The notes under the pieces were generated by a model. The model worked only from the letters and a program-made list of their open reading frames with translations, was not told the DNA's origin and did not search any database. Below are positions 33,169 to 41,627 of a stretch of DNA of 64,000 nucleotides, piece by piece (the first letter of the stretch is position 1; the number at the start of each line of letters is the position of its first letter). This stretch comes from Tabrizicola sp. (GTDB lineage Bacteria > Pseudomonadota > Alphaproteobacteria > Rhodobacterales > Rhodobacteraceae), in contig JAEULQ010000106.1 in the NCBI GenBank assembly GCA_016792685.1, positions 48,906 to 112,905 on the forward strand, given 5' to 3'. The position numbers were made by a program, and so were the translations under genes.

Positions 33169-34019
33169 GTTTCGCGCCGGATCGCGCTTTCGTGCCATTT
33201 GCGCAGGGCAAACCACGACACGAAACTGGTGAGGGCAAAGATTGCCACGCCGACGACGGCAATCAGGGCAAGGGCGGCAAACATCCGGGGAATGTTCAGC
33301 CGGTACGAGGCTTCAAGGATACGGAAGGCCAGGCCCGAACCCGCGCCGCCCGTGCCCACGACATATTCCGCCACGATGGCACCGATCAGCGCCAGCCCTC
33401 CGGCGATGCGCAGGCCGCCCAGAAAGTACGGGAGCGCCGAGGGCAGTTGCAGGAAGATCAGCCGCTGCCAGCGACTGGCCCCATAGATCGCGAAAAGGTC
33501 GCGCAGGTTGTGATCTGTGGATTTCAGGCCCAGCGTGGTGTTCGAAAGGATCGGGAAGAAGGCCACGATCCAGGCGCAGATCAGGACACGGGCCGTCGGT
33601 TCCTTGACATAGATGAAGATCAGGGGCGCGATCGACACGATGGGTGTGACCTGCAGGATCACCGCGTAGGGGTAGAAGACCAGTTCGGCAAACCGGCTCT
33701 GGTTGAAAAGGATGGCCAGCAGCACTCCGCCCAACACGGCCACGGCCAGCGCCATGATCGTGATCTTCAGGGTCACCCAAAGCGCGTCGGCCAGGATCAG
33801 ACGGTCGGTGACCAGCTGTTCCCAGATGCGGGTTGGCGCAGGAAGCAGATAGTGCGGCACCTCGTAGGCAATGACGTACCATTGCCAAAGCCCAAGTGTC
33901 GCGCAGACCACCAGAACCGGGATCACCCAACGCGCCACGGTCTCGATCCGCGCGCTGCGGGCCCGGCGTGCTTCCTCGGCATCCCAGACGGCGGCGGCGC
34001 GGTCATCGGCGAGGGTCAT
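33165..34019 (-). CDS. NitT/TauT-type ABC transporter permease
   Basis: 284 residues; about six helices and the SsuC/ThiX-like loop STDHNLRDLFAIYGASRWQRLIFLQLPSALPYFLGGLRI. ATG overlaps the ATPase stop (ATGA). Partner of the ATPase and the NMT1-like binding protein upstream. This family imports sulfonates, nitrate, thiamine precursors or pyrimidines. Confidence 0.92.
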   Translation of the reverse strand: MTLADDRAAAVWDAEEARRARSARIETVARWVIPVLVVCATLGLWQWYVIAYEVPHYLLPAPTRIWEQLVTDRLILADALWVTLKITIMALAVAVLGGVLLAILFNQSRFAELVFYPYAVILQVTPIVSIAPLIFIYVKEPTARVLICAWIVAFFPILSNTTLGLKSTDHNLRDLFAIYGASRWQRLIFLQLPSALPYFLGGLRIAGGLALIGAIVAEYVVGTGGAGSGLAFRILEASYRLNIPRMFAALALIAVVGVAIFALTSFVSWFALRKWHESAIRRET

Positions 34020-34813
34020 GCCGGCTCTCCCATCGCTTGCGCCAGTGCCCGGGACACCACCTGCGCATGGGCGGCATAGGTTGTCGAAGTGCGGAACTCC
34101 ATCCTGCGGGGATAGGGCGCGTCGACCTGAAGTTCCTCAACCACCCGGCCGGGGCGCGGCGCCATGACGATGATCCGGTCGGACAGGAAGACGCTTTCGA
34201 AGACCGAATGGGTAACGAAGATCACCGTGCAGCCGATCTTGCCGCGCATGGCGAGAAGGTCGTTGTTCAGCTTTTGCCGGGTGATTTCGTCCAGGGCCGC
34301 GAAGGGTTCATCCATCAGGATCAGGCGCGGGCCGGTGACCAGCGCCCTTGCGATCGAGACCCGCATCTTCATGCCGCCCGAAAGCTCTCGCGGGTAGGCG
34401 TCGTGAAAGTTCGACAGGCCGACAAGGTCCAGCGCCTCGTCCACGCGGCTGCGCACAGAGGCAAAGCCCTGGCCGCGCAGGCGGAATGGCAGATGGACAT
34501 TCTGAGCCACCGTGGCCCAGGGCATCAGTGTGGGTTCCTGAAAGACGACGCCGAGGTCGCCCTTCTGCTGGCCGCCGGACCAAAGGATGCGGCCCGCCGT
34601 CGGCTGCATCAAACCGGCGATCAAGCGCAAAGCGGTGGATTTGCCACAACCCGAAGGGCCAAGGAGCGACAGAAAATCCCCCTCGTTCAATGCCAGGTTC
34701 ATGCCCTGCAGGGCTGTGACGGTGCCATTGAACACCTTGGCGACGCCCTGCATCTCCAGAAGCCGGGGACGTTCGCCCAGTGGTCGAATGGTGCGTTGTG
34801 CAAGTTCGGTCAT
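34016..34813 (-). CDS. NitT/TauT-type ABC transporter ATP-binding protein
   Basis: 265 residues: Walker A GPSGCGKST (52-60), Q-loop VVFQEPTLMPWATVAQNV, signature LSGGMKMRVSIARAL, Walker B LILMDEPFAALDE, H-loop FVTHSVFES. The N-terminal 20 residues are polar. The ATG at 34813 follows the binding-protein gene by 62 bp; a longer frame overlaps that gene and is rejected. Confidence 0.93.
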   Translation of the reverse strand: MTELAQRTIRPLGERPRLLEMQGVAKVFNGTVTALQGMNLALNEGDFLSLLGPSGCGKSTALRLIAGLMQPTAGRILWSGGQQKGDLGVVFQEPTLMPWATVAQNVHLPFRLRGQGFASVRSRVDEALDLVGLSNFHDAYPRELSGGMKMRVSIARALVTGPRLILMDEPFAALDEITRQKLNNDLLAMRGKIGCTVIFVTHSVFESVFLSDRIIVMAPRPGRVVEELQVDAPYPRRMEFRTSTTYAAHAQVVSRALAQAMGEPA

Positions 34814-34875
34814 GTGCAGATCCCGAAGGGACGGAGCAACCGGAACGCGTCCGGATGCCCCGTCGCCTGCCCTGC

Positions 34876-35883
34876 CTACTCGGCCGGACGGAGGTCGAGG
34901 CCGACCTTCTTGTTGACGAACTGCAAGGTATAGCCCTTGCGGATATCCACGCCCTCCGGCAGCACGCCGGCCTTGACCATGGACGCGTAGAAGGCGTCCA
35001 TGTGGGCGTCGGTCATGGCGCCGATCCCCATCGTCAACGCGTCGCCGCTGTCGACAATCCCATATTCCTTCAAGGCCCCGATCGAGAAGGCGATGGCTTC
35101 GTCCGACATCTCCGGATTGTCGGCCTTGATCATTTCCACGGCCTTCGTGTTGTCGCCGTAAAGGAAGTTGTACCAGCCGATGGCCGAGCCATCGACAAAG
35201 CACTGCACGACCTCAGGGCGATTGGCGACCGTGTCCGCCATGGTTTCGATGATGGTGGAATAGGCATCGTATCCGGCGTCCGCCATCAGCCAGGCATCCG
35301 GTTTCCAGCCTGTCTCCTTCTCGACGAAGTAGGGCTCGGAGGTGAGATATCCCTGCATCCCCCAGGTCGGGTTGGCGATGAGGGGGGCAGCGCTGAAGGT
35401 ATAGACCTCGCGCTGCTCGGGCTTGAAGCCATAGGCGCTGATCATCCAGGCCCAGAAGGTCGTGACCCCACCATCCGAGATCAGGACCTTGTCCAGTTTG
35501 GCCAGATCGGCAAAGGACGCGGCGGCTCCGGGATGGGTGACGATGACCTGCGGATCCTTCTGGAACGTCGCGGCGACCGTCACGATCGGCAGGCCTTCGA
35601 TCACCGCGTTGATCGTGTCGAGCGTCGAGCCGCCCATGTTGAAATCGACCTGACCCGCCAGCATCAGCGCGCGGTTGTTCACCTGCGGGCCGCCCGGAAG
35701 AATGGTCACATCCAGTCCGCAGGCGGCGTAGGTCCCGTCCGCCACGGCCTGGTAATAGCCGCCGTGTTCTGCCTGGGCGACCCAATTCGTGCCGAAGGTG
35801 ACAGCGACATTCTGGGCCGAGGCGGGCAGGGCCAAGACTGCGGCGGTGACTGAGGCAAGCAAGGGACGCGAAATGGGATGCAT
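34876..35883 (-). CDS. NMT1/THI5-like periplasmic substrate-binding protein
   Basis: 335 residues with a Sec signal (MHPISRPLLASVTAAVLALPASA) and the NMT1 fold: GTNWVAQAEHGGYYQAVADGTYAACGLDVTILPGG, QVDFNMGGSTLDTINAV. The W..AEHGGYYQA motif is typical of binding proteins for pyrimidine-like heterocycles such as HMP or riboflavin. First gene of the operon; CAGGAGAG precedes the ATG. No TPP or FMN riboswitch elements are seen in the 194-bp leader 35884-36077. Ligand unknown. Confidence 0.88.
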   Translation of the reverse strand: MHPISRPLLASVTAAVLALPASAQNVAVTFGTNWVAQAEHGGYYQAVADGTYAACGLDVTILPGGPQVNNRALMLAGQVDFNMGGSTLDTINAVIEGLPIVTVAATFQKDPQVIVTHPGAAASFADLAKLDKVLISDGGVTTFWAWMISAYGFKPEQREVYTFSAAPLIANPTWGMQGYLTSEPYFVEKETGWKPDAWLMADAGYDAYSTIIETMADTVANRPEVVQCFVDGSAIGWYNFLYGDNTKAVEMIKADNPEMSDEAIAFSIGALKEYGIVDSGDALTMGIGAMTDAHMDAFYASMVKAGVLPEGVDIRKGYTLQFVNKKVGLDLRPAE

Positions 35884-36104
35884 GGTTCGGCTCTCCTGTT
35901 GGTTGACCTGTCCGGCGCGCAGGATCGTCCGCTGCGTGACGTTGGCTGATCCTTGCAGACCTCAAGTCGCCTCGCCAGAGTTTTTGGCTGGTCCCGCTGC
36001 ACGTTGAGGATGAAATGCCCAACCGGCAGGCGTTTGTCGGGCCAGCGATTTGCCAATGTGCAGGCTTCATGCACTAGATGCCGCGTCCACTGCCGGAGCC
36101 CGGA

Positions 36105-36494
36105 ATGCGCCCGTTGATACCGCCGTCGATTCGTCCGCCCTTTGCCGCCTATTCCCATGGGGTCGAGGTGCCGCCTGGCTTGCGCTGGGTCTGCTCTTCC
36201 GGCCAGCTTGGCCTAGCGCGGGACGACACTCTGCCGGACACGGCCTATGGCCAGGCCGTACAATGTTTTGCCAATTGCTTGGCAATCCTTGCCGAGGCCG
36301 GGATGACCCCGGCCGATGTCATGCGCATCAATGCCTTCGTGACCGACCGGGCGCATATGCAAGGCTACATGCGCGCCCGGGACGAATGGCTGGCAGGCCT
36401 CACGCGCCTTCCCGCCTCCACGCTCGTCATCGTGTCAGGATTTACCCGGCCAGAGTTCCTGGTCGAGGTCGAGGTCACGGCAGCGGCGCCCTAA
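36105..36494 (+). CDS. Rid-family (YjgF/YER057c/UK114) protein lacking the catalytic Arg
   Basis: 129 residues from the ATG with GGAG six bases upstream; an ATG at 36078 is less likely. Rid hallmarks WVCSSGQLGL, AGMTPADVMRINAFVTD and FLVEVEVTAAAP. At the Arg105 position of RidA (PARS) this protein has PAST, so it lacks the Arg needed for imine/enamine deamination. Divergent from the heterocycle operon, where Rid proteins (RutC-like) often remove reactive intermediates. Role inferred. Confidence 0.85.
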   Translation: MRPLIPPSIRPPFAAYSHGVEVPPGLRWVCSSGQLGLARDDTLPDTAYGQAVQCFANCLAILAEAGMTPADVMRINAFVTDRAHMQGYMRARDEWLAGLTRLPASTLVIVSGFTRPEFLVEVEVTAAAP

Positions 36495-36571
36495 AGCGCG
36501 AGGCAGGGCAGGGCCGGCAGCAACACCCCGTCAGAAGGTGTTGAGCCAGCCCCCTTGGCCCGGTCGAGCGG

Positions 36572-36886
36572 TCATGCGCGCTTGCAGTAGGTGTCGCGCA
36601 GCGCCGTCACGATGGCGGTCACTTCCTCGCGCGCCAGGTGGTAGATCACGCTTTTCCCGTTGCGCTGCGCCTGGACAATCCCCTCGGCGCGCAGTCGCAT
36701 CAGTTGCTGTGACACGCTGACAGGATTGGTTCCCAGCGCAGCGGCGAGCTGAGTGACATTCAGGTCTCCGTCGATGAGCAGACACAGGATCTGCAGCCGC
36801 CCTTCGTGAGAAAGCGTCTTCAGAAGCGCTACCGCCCGGGCCGCCTGTTCAGGCGTGCCACCGAAGCCTTGGAGCATATCTGCCAT
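36572..36886 (-). CDS. sqrR: SqrR-like ArsR-family persulfide-responsive repressor
   Basis: 104 residues, ArsR winged helix: LLKTLSHEGRLQILCLLIDGDLNVTQLAAALGTNPVSVSQQLMRLRAEGIV. Only two cysteines exist, Cys35 and Cys101, 66 apart, the same spacing as Cys41 and Cys107 of Rhodobacter capsulatus SqrR, which forms a tetrasulfide bridge with persulfides. It lies at the 3' end of the operon encoding SQR, so it most likely represses that operon until sulfide is present. Metal-sensor alternatives are unlikely without further Cys/His ligands. Confidence 0.87.
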   Translation of the reverse strand: MADMLQGFGGTPEQAARAVALLKTLSHEGRLQILCLLIDGDLNVTQLAAALGTNPVSVSQQLMRLRAEGIVQAQRNGKSVIYHLAREEVTAIVTALRDTYCKRA

Positions 36887-36898
36887 GACCGTCCCAAC

Positions 36899-37102
36899 CT
36901 ATTTGAAGGCGCTACCCTTCTTCACACCCATTGCCCGGAACACCATCGCCGCCGGGCAGAAGCCGGTTAAGGACGACTGGATCAGATTCAGACCGATGAA
37001 GACGGTGAACCAGACGAACAGCGGCGAAACATAGACCGTCAGCAGGACGCTGAGAAGGACCATTGCCCCGGCAAAACGCAGTACAGCAACATCAAGCGAC
37101 AT
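36899..37102 (-). CDS. DUF2892 (YgaP-like) small inner-membrane protein
   Basis: 67 residues with two hydrophobic helices (about 7-25 and 28-48) and GFCPAAMVFRAMG, the DUF2892 consensus; Cys48 is conserved. AAGGATGAGG precedes the ATG at 37102; an ATG at 37114 overlapping the SQR stop is the alternative. It lies between sqr and sqrR. Such proteins accompany rhodanese and SQR genes and may help move sulfur or thiocyanate, by analogy with YgaP. Confidence 0.82.
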   Translation of the reverse strand: MSLDVAVLRFAGAMVLLSVLLTVYVSPLFVWFTVFIGLNLIQSSLTGFCPAAMVFRAMGVKKGSAFK

Positions 37103-37110
37103 TTCGGACC

Positions 37111-38394
37111 TCATCCTTTTGTGGTTTCCTTGAGTTTGTCGATGCCCAGCACCTTGAGAGCCAGGCTTTCGTAGAAGGGCTCGGACGTGCCCTTGCGAAG
37201 CTTCCGCAGGAAGTATTTCTCGAACCCCGCCTTCGCGAGATGGACCCATTTTCCGCTGGACGACCAGTTGACGTTTCGCGGCGGAATCTGGGGTTGAGCG
37301 ACAAAGGCGATGCCCCCATCGCCGAAATCGGCAAGGCAGACCGCATTCCAGGTGCCTATGCTTTCGGGCGCCTTGCCACGGACCAGCGCCCCGATGTTAT
37401 GGGAGGTCGCCGTGACCATGCTTTCGATCATGAAGCCGGTCTTCGGCACGCCACACGGCACTGGCGTCGGCCCCATCGGCGGGATCGCGACGCAGACGCC
37501 GACGGCGAAGACATTGGGGAATTTCGGGTTCCGCTGGTGCTTGTCGACGATGGTGAAACCGCGCGGGTTTGAAAGGCCCTCGATGCCCGAGACCGGCTTG
37601 ATCCCCCGGAAGGCCGGAAGCATCATCGAGAAGGCGAAAGGCAAGTCCTTCTCGGCCTTGGGTTGGCCGTCTTCGCCCACCTCCTCGACAAACATGTGGC
37701 CCTCTTCCACGCGCTTGATCCGGGTGTTGGTCATCCATTTGATGTGCTTCTCGCGCATCTGGCTTTCCAGAAGACCCTTGGTATCGCCCACGCCGTCCAG
37801 ACCCAGGTGGCCGATATAGGGTTCCGGTGTGACGAAGGTCATCGGCACGCGGTCCCGCACCTTGGCCCGGCGCAAAGCGGTTTCCAGGATGAACAGGAAC
37901 TCATAGGCCGGGCCGAAGCAGCTTGCCCCCTGCGCCGCGCCGATCACCACTGGGCCGGGGTTTGCGACCAGCTTCTCGAACACCGATTTCGCGGCTTCTG
38001 CGTGGTCGATGTGGCAGATCGACTGTGTGTGTCCCTGCGGCCCAAGCCCGGGAACCTCGTCGAAGGCAAGCTCCGGCCCCGTTGCGATCACGAGATAGTC
38101 GTAGGAAACCGACGTCCCGTCGACGAGCGCGATCCGGTTTTCCTCGGGTACCAGCTTCTCGGCTGCCACCGGGATGAAGCCGATCCCCTTCTTCGCCATC
38201 GTGGGGGCCAGGTCCACCGTGATGTCCTCGCGATCCCGCCAACCGACGGCGATCCAGGGGTTCGAAGGCACGAAGTGATACTTCGGGTCCTTCGTGACGA
38301 CTGTCACCTTGTCCTCGGGCCTCAGTTGGTCTTTCAGCTCGTAGGCCATGATGGCGCCACCCAAACCGGCGCCCAGTACAACGACATGTGCCAT
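37111..38394 (-). CDS. sqr: Sulfide:quinone oxidoreductase (type I)
   Basis: 427 residues, the same length as R. capsulatus SQR. FAD start HVVVLGAGLGGAIMAYEL. The three catalytic cysteines fall at 127 (SICHID), 159 (GASCFGPAYE) and 353 (AVCLADFGDGG), the numbering of the R. capsulatus enzyme. A C-terminal amphipathic region for membrane attachment (KWVHLAKAGFEKYFLRKLRKG) is present. It oxidises sulfide to polysulfide and reduces the quinone pool. Preceded by the RND pump gene with a 35-bp gap and followed by DUF2892 and sqrR. Confidence 0.96.
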   Translation of the reverse strand: MAHVVVLGAGLGGAIMAYELKDQLRPEDKVTVVTKDPKYHFVPSNPWIAVGWRDREDITVDLAPTMAKKGIGFIPVAAEKLVPEENRIALVDGTSVSYDYLVIATGPELAFDEVPGLGPQGHTQSICHIDHAEAAKSVFEKLVANPGPVVIGAAQGASCFGPAYEFLFILETALRRAKVRDRVPMTFVTPEPYIGHLGLDGVGDTKGLLESQMREKHIKWMTNTRIKRVEEGHMFVEEVGEDGQPKAEKDLPFAFSMMLPAFRGIKPVSGIEGLSNPRGFTIVDKHQRNPKFPNVFAVGVCVAIPPMGPTPVPCGVPKTGFMIESMVTATSHNIGALVRGKAPESIGTWNAVCLADFGDGGIAFVAQPQIPPRNVNWSSSGKWVHLAKAGFEKYFLRKLRKGTSEPFYESLALKVLGIDKLKETTKG

Positions 38395-38429
38395 TTCAGT
38401 CTCCCTCTCAGGTCAGGTGGGTTTGCCGG

Positions 38430-41400
38430 TCATGTGCGGAACACGCGGTAGATGGCCGGGATGACAAGAACGGTCAGCAGGGTGGAACTCAGCAGACCGA
38501 ACAGAAGCGAGATCGCGAGACCCTGGAAAATCGGGTCCGCCAGGATCACCACTGCGCCGATCATGGCGGCGATGGCGGTCAGCAGGATGGGTTTGAAGCG
38601 AATCGCCCCGGCCTCGATCAGCAGCTCGGTGGTGACGGGGCCTTGCCCGTGGCGAATGAAGTCCACCAGAAGGATCGAGTTGCGCACGATGATCCCGGCC
38701 AGCGCGATGAAGCCGATCATCGACGTTGCCGAAAACGGCGCGTTGAAAAGCCAGTGGCCGACCATGATTCCCAGGAAGGTGAGCGGGATCGGTGTCAGGA
38801 TGACGAGCGGCAGCTTGAACGATCCGAACTGGGCCACGACCAGAATGTAGATGCCCAGCAGCGCGATTCCAAAGGCCGCCCCCATGTCACGGAAGGTGAC
38901 AAAGGTGACTTCCCACTCGCCATCCCAAAGAAGGGTGACCTTCCCCTCGTCTTCAGGCTGACCGTGGAAATCGATTTCCGGCTTCGTCCCTTCCGGCCAG
39001 TCCATCTTCTCGATCTGGTCAGCCACGGCCAGCATGCCGTAAAGCGGCGCCTCGAAGGCCCCGGCAAGCTCGGCCGTCACCATCTCGGCATCGCGGCCAT
39101 TGTGACGGAAGATCGGGAAGCTGGCGGCCTCTTCCTCGATGCGCAGGACATCACCCAGCTCAACCACGCCACGCGCTCCGGGAAGGGCATTGGCGGGGAT
39201 CGGCGTGGTCAGGAAGCGTTCGTCCATGACACGGTCGGACTTGTCGCGTTCCACGACAAGCGGGATCGGCAGGCGCCCTTCGCCACGGTGGGAATAGCCC
39301 ACTGTCTGGCCGCCGTTCAGGAGCGCAAGCGTGTCAAAGACGTCCTGTTCCTGCACGGCATAGAAGTCGAGATCGTCGGTCGAGATGGTCGCACGGAGGC
39401 GCCGCGCCTGCGTGCCGAAACTGTCATCGACATCGACGATGAACGGCACGGCCTCGAAGGCCTGGCGGATCATCGTGGCCGCTGTCCGGCGGGTTTCGGC
39501 ATCCGGCCCATAGACCTCGGCCAGAAGGGTGGCGATGACCGGCGGGCCGGGAGGGGGCTCCACGACCTTGAGGCTGGTGCCCTCCGGCACGGTCAGGGCG
39601 GCCAGGCGCTCGCGCAGGTCCAGCGCAATGTCATGGCTTGCCCGGTCGCGATCCGACTTTGGGGTCAGGTTGATGGCGACTTCGCCAAGCTGGGGTTCCG
39701 AACGCAGGTAGTAGTGACGGACGAGCCCGTTGAAATTGAAGGGCGCGGGCGTCCCGGCATAGGTCTGGAGCGAGGTGACCTCGGGCAGTTCCAGCACCAC
39801 ATCTGCCACGTCGCGCGCGACACGGTCGGTGGCCTCGACCGATGCGCCTTCGAGCAGGTCGATGACGACCGACAGTTCGGACTTGTTGTCGAAGGGCAGG
39901 AGCTTGACCGTCACGTCGCGGGTGAAAAGTGCTGTGAGCGAGCCAAAGGACAAGGCTGCCGTGACCAGCAGGAACCCAAGACTGCGGGTCTTGGAGGCAA
40001 GGATCGGGCGTGCGACCGCTGCATAGGCGCGCTCGAGTCTGCCACCGTGATGCCCGCCGTGCACGTCATCCCCGGCATGATCATGCATGTCCGCCCGACC
40101 GGCAATCTTGACCATCAGCCAAGGGGTGATGATGACCGCGACGAAGAAGGAAAAGATCATCGCGGCCGAGGCATTGGCCGGGATCGGGGACATGTAGGGG
40201 CCCATCAAGCCACTGACGAACAACATGGGCAGCAGGGCCGCGACCACAGTCAGCGTGGCGACGATGGTGGGATTGCCGACCTCGGCCACCGCATCGATCG
40301 CCGCCTGGATGCGCGACCGGCGCTTGTTCATGCCCCAGTGGCGGTCGATGTTCTCGATCACCACGATGGCGTCGTCGACAAGGATGCCGATCGAGAAGAT
40401 GAGCGCAAAAAGCGACACCCGGTTGAGCGTGTAGCCCATGACCCAGGCCGCGAAGAGCGTAAGCAGGATCGTCACCGGGATCACGATCGCCACCACCATC
40501 GACTCGCGCCAGCCGATGGCAAAGAGGACCAGCGCAATGATCGAGACAGTCGCAAGGCCGAGGTGGAACAGGAGTTCGTTGGCCTTCTCGTTCGCGGTCT
40601 CGCCGTAGTCACGGGTGACGGTGATCTCGACCCCCTCCGGGATCAGCTTGTCTTCCAGCGCGTGGACACGGTGCAGAACGTCTTCCGCCACCACGACCGC
40701 ATTGGCGCCGGCACGTTTGGCAATGGCCAGTGTAACCGCCGGGCCGCCAGTCGCGCTGCCATCCTCAGCCTTCGCCAGATGTGAGACGATCGACTGGCGG
40801 GTGTTCGCGACATAGGCCACGCGGGCCACGTCCGAGACATAGACCGGTCGGCCGTCGCGCGTCGTAAGCAAGAGGTTTGCCACTTCGGATGGAGCCGTCA
40901 GCGTCTCTCCGGCCACCAGGTCGATCATCTGACCCTGGTCGCGCAGCTTGCCGGTATTCAGGGTCCGGTTCGCCTGGGCGACTTTCCCTGCCAACTGCTG
41001 CAGGGTAACGCCGTAAAGCGCCAGCCGGTCGGGGTCGGGCTCGATCCTGATCGCATCCTGTGCATCGCCCACAAGATAGGTCAGGCCCACATCTTCGGTC
41101 TTCGCGACTTCGGTCTGCAGCGTGCGTGCAATTCGTGTCAGATCGGTCGCGGTCAGGTCTTCGGCCGACAACGTCAGCGTCAGGATGGCCACATCGTCAA
41201 TGCCCCGGCCGACGATCAGCGGCTCGGGGATCCCGACCGGGATGGAACCGATGTTCGCCCTGACCTTGTCATGCACGCGCAGGATCGCGTCTTCCGAGCG
41301 GGTGCCCACTTCGAAGCGCGCCGTGACCATGGCGGCATCGTCCCGCGTGGACGAATAGACATGTTCAACGTCGTTGATCCCCTTGACGATGACTTCCAGC

Positions 41401-41627
41401 GGTTCGGTCACCAGCTTGACAGCATCCTCGGCCTTCAACCCCTGGGCCTGCACATGGATGTCGACCAGAGGCACGGAGATCTGGGGTTCTTCCTCACGCG
41501 GGAGCGAGACGAGGGCGACAATGCCGGCCGCGAGTGCGGCAAGGATGAAGAGCGGTGTGAGCGCCGAGTTGATGAAGGCCGTGGTCAGCCCCCCGGCAAT
41601 GCCCAGAGGATGCTTGCGGTCAGTCAT
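38430..41627 (-). CDS. RND-type efflux transporter, inner-membrane subunit
   Basis: 1065 residues, the AcrB/HAE1-like size with two halves each holding a large periplasmic loop. Motifs are GILVDDAIVVIENIDRHW (helix 4 acidic pair), PMLFVSGLMGPYMSPIPANA, and the C-terminal FIALAGIIVRNSILLVDFIRHG. A histidine-rich linker HDHAGDDVHGGHHGG at about residues 515-530 is unusual and may bind metal. It overlaps the membrane-fusion gene by 8 bases. Operon partner of sqr/sqrR, so perhaps it exports a sulfur compound or metal under sulfide stress; no outer-membrane channel gene is seen. Confidence 0.93.
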   Translation of the reverse strand: MTDRKHPLGIAGGLTTAFINSALTPLFILAALAAGIVALVSLPREEEPQISVPLVDIHVQAQGLKAEDAVKLVTEPLEVIVKGINDVEHVYSSTRDDAAMVTARFEVGTRSEDAILRVHDKVRANIGSIPVGIPEPLIVGRGIDDVAILTLTLSAEDLTATDLTRIARTLQTEVAKTEDVGLTYLVGDAQDAIRIEPDPDRLALYGVTLQQLAGKVAQANRTLNTGKLRDQGQMIDLVAGETLTAPSEVANLLLTTRDGRPVYVSDVARVAYVANTRQSIVSHLAKAEDGSATGGPAVTLAIAKRAGANAVVVAEDVLHRVHALEDKLIPEGVEITVTRDYGETANEKANELLFHLGLATVSIIALVLFAIGWRESMVVAIVIPVTILLTLFAAWVMGYTLNRVSLFALIFSIGILVDDAIVVIENIDRHWGMNKRRSRIQAAIDAVAEVGNPTIVATLTVVAALLPMLFVSGLMGPYMSPIPANASAAMIFSFFVAVIITPWLMVKIAGRADMHDHAGDDVHGGHHGGRLERAYAAVARPILASKTRSLGFLLVTAALSFGSLTALFTRDVTVKLLPFDNKSELSVVIDLLEGASVEATDRVARDVADVVLELPEVTSLQTYAGTPAPFNFNGLVRHYYLRSEPQLGEVAINLTPKSDRDRASHDIALDLRERLAALTVPEGTSLKVVEPPPGPPVIATLLAEVYGPDAETRRTAATMIRQAFEAVPFIVDVDDSFGTQARRLRATISTDDLDFYAVQEQDVFDTLALLNGGQTVGYSHRGEGRLPIPLVVERDKSDRVMDERFLTTPIPANALPGARGVVELGDVLRIEEEAASFPIFRHNGRDAEMVTAELAGAFEAPLYGMLAVADQIEKMDWPEGTKPEIDFHGQPEDEGKVTLLWDGEWEVTFVTFRDMGAAFGIALLGIYILVVAQFGSFKLPLVILTPIPLTFLGIMVGHWLFNAPFSATSMIGFIALAGIIVRNSILLVDFIRHGQGPVTTELLIEAGAIRFKPILLTAIAAMIGAVVILADPIFQGLAISLLFGLLSSTLLTVLVIPAIYRVFRT

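Noticed and set aside
34780-35853. Open frame of about 357 codons on the plus strand
   Set aside because: Antisense to the NMT1-like binding-protein gene, with shadow-type composition and no ribosome site.
35884-36077. TPP or FMN riboswitch upstream of the NMT1-type transporter
   Set aside because: No THI-box or RFN-type conserved segments were found in the leader.
38388-40784. Open frame of nearly 800 codons on the plus strand
   Set aside because: It is antisense to the RND pump gene, rich in Asp/Arg/His/Gly as expected for a shadow in GC-rich DNA, and has no recognisable domain.
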